DNA from: Galaxea fascicularis
Taxonomy: Eukaryota; Cnidaria; Anthozoa; Scleractinia; Euphylliidae
Length of the DNA stretch: 64,000 nucleotides
Direction of reading: 5' to 3'
Assembly: GCA_948470475.1 (NCBI GenBank)
Contig: OX419347.1
Span: 2,589,572-2,653,571, forward strand
Shown here: positions 58,701 through 64,000 of the stretch, piece by piece
Layout of the letters: the number at the start of each line of letters is the position of its first letter
Position numbering within the stretch: the first letter of the stretch is position 1
Made by a program: the position numbers and the translations under genes
Notes under the pieces: model-generated
Database searches by the model: none
Seen by the model: only the letters and a program-made list of their open reading frames with translations
What the model was told of the DNA's origin: nothing

Positions 58701-60757
58701 AGGCGCCATATTTGTCGCCCTCAGCACCAAAACAAACTGGATGGGTGTTGAGTTTGACCCAGGTTATCCATTTGCCATGGCAATTGACGAGGAATGCCGC
58801 GCACAAAGAAGCGAAGAGCAAATATTTCACCGTCATGCTCATCTATGAAATGTAATAATATCTGCCGTTGGTTTTGAACGAAATGTCTGTAAGCAACTTA
58901 TTCTGGATGAACGTCAAGATGAAATGATCCTAAAACCAACAGCTTGAAATCAACACCCTTCATTTAGCTCATGTAACATGCCAAGCATGCCATGCCGTAA
59001 CTGTAGTAGTAATAGGGAGCTTAAGCACGCGCGTTTTTGAGACGCGAACGGCAACTGGAAGTGAGATGTCTTCCCTTTTAACTTGTCTTCATACAACTAT
59101 ATTTATATCGTTAAGTATCTTTTCACTATTAGAGACCCTACGTTTAAAAGTCTGGTTGAGACCGCTATCCTGGGGTGCGAAATATTCACTTCCGGTTGCC
59201 GTCCGCGTCTCAAAAACGCGCGTGCTTAAGCTCCCTAATACTACCTCGTGCCAAGTGGCACATCACCTCTCCTTATCTATCCTTGTAACGCGTAGGTGGT
59301 TCCATTCTCTTCATCCAAGTGCTTCCCTTCCTTTTCCACTGTCCTTCGTCAGTAGATGACATAAATTGTCTGGCCAAGGCGGATGATTAAGTCGAAAGAG
59401 AGAAGTGAACTAACTACTTGTTGTAACAATATCATAGTCTTGCCAAATAGCTTTCACCAGGATACCCGCTTTGACCTGCAGTAATCAGATATGGTGTCTT
59501 GAATTTTTCTCTGAAATGAATCACCCCGCTGTTCTTTGCCCAAAAATAACCGCACTTAATAATTTGCGCTTGCTCTGATCAATAAATGTGGAGGCCTCGA
59601 CGTGTTGTAGGCTTTGCGTCAAGTGGCACGTAATTTCCTCCACCTGCTACTTTGAACCTTCCCTATCAGCCGCCGTGGCACAAAAATGGTCCAATACTCT
59701 CTATCTGTTTCCCTTTCTTTTCCACTCTATTAGTGGTGGTGTGGTGGATACGGTGGTGATAGTGGTAATTTAGGAGAAAGCATTTATCACATAACAGGGG
59801 CACCCAATGAGCCAAATCAACGAAAAGCTGTAAAAAGGCATTTTTAATTACCTTATGGTGTTTGAAACCTAATTAAAGTGGACGCGTTGGTGTAGGCTAA
59901 TACCCTCGGCTGTAGTAGTAGTAGTGGTAGTAGTAGTAGTAAAGTGATGTTTCCATTAGCTAGACGAATTTGACCTGTTCCGATTCCTTAGCTGAAATTG
60001 TAGTTGCCAGATGTTCTAGGGAATTATTTACCTTCCGGAAATGCGAGCTGACGTTTTTGACTGAAAAACAGCAAATATGATCCTTCTGAAAACGTCAGGG
60101 GTTATTATTTCCCCATTGTGAATCTTTTAGCCAACGTTTCAGTTACGAAAATCCGAGTGCACTCTTTGATCGACACCGAAACCCTAAGGCGAACTTCCCT
60201 CCACCGAACAAATATCTACCAAAACTTGTCATTGACATAAACTCATGGTTTTCAGGCAAAATATCAACTTTATATTTTTTTAATCATGGCATAACTTTAC
60301 TGCTGCTAGGCCGTGTTAGTTAAAGAGGCTTATGGTATTTGACATCGGAGGAACAGCTTTAGGCATAGTTTTCTGTTCCAGTAGAAAGTTAAATCTGTAG
60401 TGGGAACACTTTCGTTTTGTGCAAGTGAATAGCCGAAAACTGTTGGTCGGGAAACGTTTCGAAATGCTGAACTTCTCCACAGTGGCTATGCCTGAGGAGA
60501 ATTTTTAAATTCGACGTGTCAGTGCAAATTTAATGCGCCAGCGTTTTTCTAATTATGGGAATCGCGTGGTGAAGGGTTCTGTTTTCAAGAATAAATCCTG
60601 TGTGCAGCTTCCAAAACTAATTACGTTTTCTTTCGTTAAGTTTTCAGAGAAGCACGATTTACACATGGAGACAGCATTCAATTTATCCTTGATTTATCGC
60701 GCAAGTGGAAATGAACTCATGGCTAAAGAATTGCTCATGAAGCACTGTTGGGTCTGA
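42230..60757 (+). CDS. GTF3C3: General transcription factor 3C polypeptide 3 (TFIIIC TPR subunit)
   Basis: Twenty-four exons: 42230-42440, 42956-43339, 44591-44667, 44922-45039, 45431-45540, 46182-46241, 46985-47072, 47672-47730, 48118-48363, 48930-49014, 49191-49252, 49517-49694, 49918-50036, 51897-52026, 52489-52572, 52808-52872, 53669-53758, 53818-53960, 54375-54434, 54981-55201, 55442-55566, 56158-56245, 56674-56765, and 60641 (or 60650)-60757. Phases agree throughout and give about 1,003 residues, against 886 in human. An acidic N-terminus (EDDNEVEMKDGDGGG) and a basic stretch (RRRARGKRRRQFELP) precede TPR repeats, such as WAKLAMMSLEQNDLDQAMTC with YNQALKLEPTN, and CLHSLGRLEEAASAYEQVV. 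The C-terminus METAFNLSLIYRASGNELMA is diagnostic for GTF3C3. It is a TFIIIC subunit that scaffolds TFIIIB recruitment at tRNA and 5S genes in the nucleus. Exons 9 and 13 code low-complexity inserts (SSFTSLMTPTHPPNTADSAQ) that explain much of the extra length. The last intron is 3.9 kb and hosts another gene. Confidence 0.92.
43654..43952. mobile_element. Foldback repeat rich in GGATA/TATCC words, GTF3C3 intron 2
   Basis: Ends GGCCTCAGTTGTTCAAAGAG and TTGAACAACTGGGGCC are inverted; inside, GTGGATAACTCTATCC-type words repeat in both directions. An internal GGCCCTGGTTGTTTAGAGGC suggests two fused copies. Confidence 0.7.
43985..44255. mobile_element. Palindromic dimer of a tRNA-derived element, GTF3C3 intron 2
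   Basis: Two arms of about 125 bases are near-perfect inverted copies: TCAGGACTTCAACGGGTTTG at 44,079 against CAAACCCCGTTGAAGTCCTG at 44,145, extending out to ATCAAATGAAGACTGATCCT and AGGATCAGTCTTCATTTGAT. Each arm holds a B-box-like GGTTCAAACCC. The same module is present singly at 47,107-47,395. Confidence 0.8.
45774..45935. mobile_element. Foldback element in GTF3C3 intron 5
   Basis: GTGTAGCTGTTGTGGTT with TTTTCTTTGGTTTAAAATTT on the left is inverted on the right as AAATTTTTAAACCAAAGAAA with AACAACACAGCTTCCTGCAC. AAACTGGTTT/AAACCAGTTT pair in the interior. Confidence 0.7.
47107..47395 (-). mobile_element. tRNA-derived SINE-like element in GTF3C3 intron 7
   Basis: On the minus strand, 47266-47196 folds like a tRNA: acceptor arms GGCTTCA and TGAAGTC pair, the D arm is GCTCAGTTGGTAGAGC, and the T arm is CGGGTTCAATCCCCG. 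The anticodon stem is mispaired, so it is not a working tRNA gene. It is embedded in a longer element whose ends carry ATCAAATGAAGAATGATC and its inverse. The embedded pol III A and B boxes mark it as a SINE. Confidence 0.75.
47750..48080. mobile_element. G-rich foldback element between GTF3C3 exons 8 and 9
   Basis: GGTGGTGGGATTTGG on the left is inverted as CCCCAAATCCCACCAGGCCC on the right. The interior holds runs of up to ten Gs. It ends only about 40 bases before exon 9. Confidence 0.6.
48776..48840 (+). pseudogene. Partial duplicate of GTF3C3 exon 9 inside intron 9
   Basis: CCAAACACGGCTGACTCGGC, then CAACAGTAGCGAAACAACTT, copies the exon 9 segment at 48,215-48,279 (GCCAAACACAGCTGACTCGG and GAGCAGTAGCGAAACAACTG) with several differences. 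It is followed by an ACAACA run. No matching splice sites flank it, so I treat it as an exon fragment. Confidence 0.7.
50485..50775. mobile_element. MITE with CAGGGTTCG ends, GTF3C3 intron 13
   Basis: Starts CAGGGTTCGCACGC and ends GTGCACGAACCCTG; CATGTA flanks both sides (50479-50484 and 50776-50781). The interior repeats CCTTGAAAAGTCCTTGAA in both directions. The CAGGG end resembles hAT elements, but a six-base duplication is not typical, so the superfamily is open. Confidence 0.8.
50963..51269. mobile_element. Foldback element with TAGCCTGCAGTGCAGGCG ends
   Basis: TAGCCTGCAGTGCAGGCGG is inverted at the right as CCGCCTGCACTGCAGGCTA. GCCGCCATTTTGGATT and AAGATGGCGGC are the next inner pair. 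It lies in GTF3C3 intron 13. Confidence 0.85.
51555..51654. mobile_element. 100-bp perfect-arm MITE in GTF3C3 intron 13
   Basis: GGCCTGGTTCAGACGTCGAA on the left and TTCGACGTTTGAACTGGGCC on the right, with inner arms TGTGCCGAATC and GATTCGGTACA. Almost the whole element folds into one hairpin. Confidence 0.85.
52585..52775. repeat. (CCTCAT/CCTCAC)n hexanucleotide array before GTF3C3 exon 16
   Basis: About 190 bases of CATCCT then CACCCT hexamers, strictly pyrimidine-rich apart from one A per unit, lying 33 bases before exon 16. It causes spurious His-rich (plus) and Asp/Glu-rich (minus) open frames. Confidence 0.9.
54014..54190. mobile_element. MITE with GGCCATTTCCGA ends, copy B
   Basis: GGCCATTTCCGAATTACC and GGTAATTCGGAAATGGCC are the ends; internal CGAGTCTAAGTGC and TGAATGAAAATTGATT arms correspond to copy A at 13529-13698. 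It lies in GTF3C3 intron 18. Confidence 0.8.
56310..56600 (-). repeat. ~105-bp dispersed repeat, two to three units, inverted
   Basis: Contains AACAGCACCACAAGAAAGTA, CTGCTCAGTAGCTTTCATTT and GGATTTCATCCACAGACTTA, the reverse complement of the unit at 5,335-5,640. It lies in GTF3C3 intron 22. Confidence 0.75.
58324..58842 (-). CDS. Secreted four-cysteine protein nested in GTF3C3 intron 23
   Basis: One open coding exon of 172 residues on the strand opposite its host gene. Residues 1-23 are a signal peptide (MSMTVKYLLFASLCAAFLVN, cut near CHG/KW). The mature part starts KWITWVKLN and contains HPVCFGAEGDKYGAF, DVTCNGF, SPWGCLP and the C-terminal SESDNGGRSCADVYG, giving four cysteines, so two disulfides are possible. 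I recall similar short secreted proteins with a KW-TW start and a SGRSCADVY-like end in other cnidarian genomes, all uncharacterised; that recollection cannot be checked here. No transmembrane segment follows the signal. An acceptor-like TTTCATAG stands directly before the ATG, so a noncoding first exon further right (above 58,850) is likely. The reading frame is intact and codon use is ordinary, so it is probably a real gene, not a retrocopy. Function unknown. Confidence 0.8.
   Translation of the reverse strand: MSMTVKYLLFASLCAAFLVNCHGKWITWVKLNTHPVCFGAEGDKYGAFTYGKDAFIWAFMLKHRSGDVTCNGFASKSPWGCLPNEQFIRTFLTDDRNTIIGPQFSERVAQTYYKLPGYSSSSPYLIFFMGKSAYGLHHMAELRIWYGEDLFNTSESDNGGRSCADVYGLMYQ
59013..59237. 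mobile_element. MITE with TAGGGAGCTTAAGCACGCG ends
   Basis: TAGGGAGCTTAAGCACGCGC with GTTTTTGAGACGCGAACGGC is inverted at the right as GCCGTCCGCGTCTCAAAAAC with GCGCGTGCTTAAGCTCCCTA. The arms are about 50 bases and nearly perfect. It lies just upstream of the nested secreted-protein gene and could hold or disturb its promoter. Confidence 0.85.
59910..59941. repeat. (TAG)n microsatellite
   Basis: GTAGTAGTAGTGGTAGTAGT and neighbouring units in GTF3C3 intron 23. Confidence 0.85.
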
Positions 60758-61254
60758 GGATTTATCACCAGAGAAATAGAAAATTATTTATTGTATATAA
60801 GGTGTACATATTTGTAGAAACGTCTATCTATGATGAATTACAAAGGGTGCTGTTTAGTTAATAATGTTTTATTTGGTTCTTGGCTCAGTCTTACTAAAGC
60901 TTTTCAAATAGAAGTCATTTTGTACCGTGGATACAGAATATGCAGTGTATCACCTTAATGTTATGCTTGGGTTTGACGAGCCCATTAATATAATATAAAG
61001 GGCTATCCAGCACAAGAGGCTATCTAGAGGATCTGAAAGACGAGACGTCGTTCGAGGATCACTTGAGTCTTTGTTTCTTTGCGTTTGTAATGCCTCTGGT
61101 GCAATCAATACTTCAGGTCATGCTTCTGAACCTTGTTTACAGAAGAACAACGTGTGAAGGTGGAAATTTCGAAACTTGTTGTTGCGCGTGCGCGCGACTA
61201 GGCCCAGTCCTCAACCTGACCGCGCGTCCAAAAGAAAAAATAAACTCGGAGAAA

Positions 61255-61330
61255 GGGATGTGGATTTGGATAACGGGTTTCGAACCCGTAACCTCTGTTT
61301 TGCGGATGCCGTGGTCTCACCAGTCGAGAT
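61255..61330 (-). mobile_element. Degenerate tRNA-related repeat
   Basis: On the minus strand it reads CTCGACTGGTGAGACC (A-box-like) and GGGTTCGAAACCC (B box), 40 bases apart. It lacks a pairing acceptor stem, so it is a SINE remnant rather than a tRNA gene. Confidence 0.45.
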
Positions 61331-62239
61331 TTCAAGCCAACTTGGAGCTGCTGATTTTGGGAGTTCGTAAAATATCCGTGTTAAATGAAAAGCTGGAAGT
61401 AAAGTACCATTTGGACTGTGGATATCATACTTTCATACTTGAAGGCCTTCTTAAGGATTCACTTTGGAAAAAGTGAAAATCTAGAGTAGCCGCGTGCCGA
61501 TTATGGGATTGTTTTGGTGAACGCAAAGTTCAACAATTCGGCAAATCAAAGGTACATGGCAGCTTGAATGTTCCAGCATTTTCCGTAGATCGCATATCCT
61601 CAAACAGTCTCTTGGGAGGCCATCTAGAGACGCTCGTTTAGAAGCAAGCTATTATTTTCATATTTTGTTGGCTTTCGCTAGTGATCGTCTGCTCAAATGC
61701 AATGGTCTCAACTGCGTTGATTAAAACTCTCACATCTGATATTTCACTTCCAACTGGACATCAATTTCACGATAGCTCAAAATGAATAGACACGGTTGTA
61801 AATTCCACAACATTTTTTATTTAATTCTCCATCTGCTCTAAGTCATAATATCCATTTTAAAAAATAATTAACCTATTAAGAGGCGTTAACCGTCTTGCAG
61901 AGGGACATGTAATCCCCTCAATGTATATCATTTAGTTCGCATATCAGTCGGAAGTTAGGTGTTCTAATGAATGTTTATGGAGTTTATCATCGGTGGCCTG
62001 CTGTGCTGGAAGTCTTTCTTTTGAAACCTGCCATGAGATTGGAGAATTATTAAGAGCATCATAACACAGTGAGTCAGTGTCATAAATGTTTGCTTAGTTT
62101 CACATCACTTGTAGAACTGTTCTCGTACACACTGACTCAATCGTGAGGGAATATAGCAAGAGGGGGGAGTGACGTATACTACATGGAGGGTTATTCCAGT
62201 GTGTGTAGGACGACGTTAATAACAATAAATATTAAATAA

Positions 62240-62480
62240 ATACTTAATTTACCGCTCCCCTAGAGGGGCTTTTCAGGGACAATGAAACAAATAATACAAA
62301 TGAACACAACAGAGTCAACTGGCGGGAGGCAGACCAGTTGGCCATTTACAAGGATGACCGGGGATGTTGATCCAGGCACTTACCCAGATCAACACCAGCT
62401 AGTGGCTAGAGCGGGATTTGAACCCGGGTCACCGTATTGAAATTCAGCGCCCCAGACCACTCGGCCATCCTGCCTCCACG
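62240..62480 (-). mobile_element. SINE with tRNA-Leu/Ser-like head
   Basis: On the minus strand GGCAGGATGGCCGAGTGGTC (type of A box seen in tRNA-Leu/Ser) is followed by CCGGGTTCAAATCCCGCT (B box) and a body of about 160 bases, ending in an AT-rich tail (TAAATTAAGTATTTA). The acceptor ends do not pair as in a real tRNA, and the body excludes a plain tRNA gene. Confidence 0.75.
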
Positions 62481-63430
62481 TTTACTCTCGACTAGGCCAG
62501 GGTGACTTCTCACACTACCTCAATCCCGAGGGAGGAAGAGCAAGGGGGTATATGTGTGTGTGGATTAAACCGTTGGGATATACCCCAGCTAAAACTGGGG
62601 AATATCCGGTGATATCTCCCAAATGCGTGTTGCGAACAATAATTAAGAATTTGGCTTCAAAACATATGCTCGGACATTTGTTCTCCGACATTACTCACAG
62701 TTTTCCTCGAGCTTCGCTCTCGGAAAACTGTTTGCTTCTCGGAACAGATAATGCCCGCGGACAAATTTCCGAACATATTTTCGCGCCAAATGGAGACTAT
62801 TGTTTATATATTCCCACTGTGCGCGCGCAACTAACGCATATTAAATTGAAGAAGCCTGGAATGTTTTGATTCTTTTCCTCAAATGTCGACGTTTTGTACC
62901 GGCATTTCTGCCATCCTAAAATATCAATAGCACGGCTGGTACTCCTGAAGATTTTGAGGATGCGTGTTTACTTTTTTAATATTTCGTATGATTTCAGCAG
63001 ATAGTCCTGGCTTGATCTTCGCACCTACTGTTAATTGTCATCTTCACGTGACTGTGTTGTCATCCATTGCCAAATCAGCTACAAATCTGGCCAAAATATA
63101 TTGGTACACTTTCAGAAATACGCTATTGTAATGTGGTCATATATCTACCCCATGATAAGCTCCTTTTCTTAATCTTCATGCTTGAGCCCCTCTAATCTTC
63201 ACTCCCAGGACAATGTTAACAGCGATCGGAACAAGAGCGTATGCAAATGGTTGAAGAGATCAACAAGTTGAATCGGAGAAAGAGGTTTGGAAGGAGCAGC
63301 GAGAATCTTTAGTTAATTGGGTTTTCGTTGAGTTTTTTAAGAATTTTAGCCACCAATTTAGATGCAATCACGTTAATGTAATTTAATGTGAAAGATTCCA
63401 TCTGAAATGTTCAGTGTTTTTTTTACCTAC

Positions 63431-63626
63431 CTTTAATCAGTTTCAGAGGATATCCGTAACTTTCGTCGTTTTGTCTTTGAAGACTTGCCCTCGTTAATTC
63501 TCTATAGTTCGCAGATTCCTTGTTATCTAAATTCCAGTCTCTTCCTTCCCTCATAAATGCTTCCCCAGGCTGACTTAAAACGAATAGAACAGCGAACGTA
63601 ACAACTAGAAACAAGTGCGATTGCAT
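63431..63626 (-). CDS. Short secreted peptide, RxGRD/E family, copy 5 (last exon not found)
   Basis: Coding exon from ATG at 63626 to a phase-1 donor (AAAG/GTAGGT) at 63430. The signal peptide is about 23 residues, ending QPGEA, and is followed by FMREGRD, the family block at the same position as in copies 1-4. The mature part is otherwise divergent (NLDNKESANYRELTR, then a QRQNDESYGY stretch). The acceptor upstream of the ATG is at 63661-63663 (TTTCACAG). Reading through the donor adds only one residue before a stop, so the exon could also be terminal; but the phase-1 donor at the same relative place as in four sister genes suggests one more small exon to the left, which I could not identify. 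A TATATAG motif near 63829-63835 may belong to its promoter. It lies 47 kb from its relatives, on the same strand. Confidence 0.6.
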
Positions 63627-63660
63627 TGTTTGTAACTGTCAGAAATACGTTGGAAGAATT

Positions 63661-64000
63661 CTGTGAAAGACAAAAGTAAACAGGCAGATAAAACAAATGA
63701 CAGAGCCTCGTAAGCTGGTATACATTAATTGCCTAACGTATCATGCAGGGGAATGTGCTACGATTGTTTAAAATAACGTCCGTATTACATACATCACCTT
63801 TATTTCACCTCGGATTTACAAGAGTAGCTATATAGCTTATTTCTCCGAGAAAGAAAAAATAAAATCGTATATTATATACAGTACATTAACTACTATTTAC
63901 ATAAGTAACAATTGCATTGATGTTCAAAAGAAATTTGGGATATTTTAGCTCTGAAATCGTTCAAGTACGTTAATGAGCTCAGGTTCTCTGTTAGTTTGTT
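63661..64000. other. Right edge, upstream of peptide copy 5
   Basis: Probably intron 1, exon 1 and promoter of peptide copy 5; a TATATAG word is at about 63,829-63,835. Nothing else is recognisable. Confidence 0.35.

Larger units (their letters stand above)
60758..63430. other. Spacer between GTF3C3 and peptide copy 5
   Basis: About 2.7 kb with two tRNA-related repeats (61,255-61,330 and 62,240-62,480). The last exon of peptide copy 5 may lie in its right part. No other supported gene. Confidence 0.5.

Noticed and set aside
61063..61476. 137-codon open frame after GTF3C3
   Set aside because: It runs through a tRNA-related repeat and has no recognisable domain or convincing splice context.
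62405..62478. tRNA-Leu or tRNA-Ser gene on the minus strand
   Set aside because: A and B boxes are good but the acceptor ends do not pair and it continues into a SINE-like body with an AT-rich tail.

Overview
The window is nuclear DNA from an animal, almost certainly an anthozoan cnidarian and probably a reef-building coral. I infer this from small intron-rich genes with GT-AG introns, an AT-rich background, many short foldback transposons and tRNA-derived SINEs, and a nested secreted protein that looks like a cnidarian-restricted family. The species cannot be fixed from the sequence alone.

Left part (1-17,300): four related genes for very short secreted peptides, all on the minus strand. 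Each has a roughly 50-base noncoding first exon behind a TATA-like box, a second exon coding a signal peptide followed at once by a conserved R-x-G-R-[D/E] block, and a tiny last exon coding the C-terminal tail. The first two lie in a tandem segmental duplication about 4.3 kb apart. A fifth member sits alone at the right edge (63,431-63,626, minus). I do not recognise this family; it is the best candidate here for something undescribed.

Middle part (20,887-60,757): four conserved intracellular genes. CCDC152, a coiled-coil protein of 251 residues in eight exons (plus), is followed by a TRIM-NHL protein with RING, two B-boxes, coiled coil, filamin and NHL repeats (plus). That gene meets tail-to-tail a gene for an SRSF7-type splicing factor with an RRM, a CCHC zinc knuckle and an RS domain (minus). 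The SR gene shares a 257-base divergent promoter with GTF3C3, the TPR subunit of the RNA polymerase III factor TFIIIC (plus, 24 exons, 18.5 kb). The last big GTF3C3 intron contains, on the opposite strand, an intact 172-residue secreted-protein gene.

Introns and intergenic spaces are crowded with transposon remains: foldback elements (one of 1.24 kb with TTA target duplications inside the TRIM gene), tRNA-derived SINEs, a dispersed ~105-bp repeat seen at six or more places, and microsatellites. Apart from the shared SR/GTF3C3 promoter I see no functional coupling between the housekeeping genes and the peptide genes; the peptide array appears to flank them.
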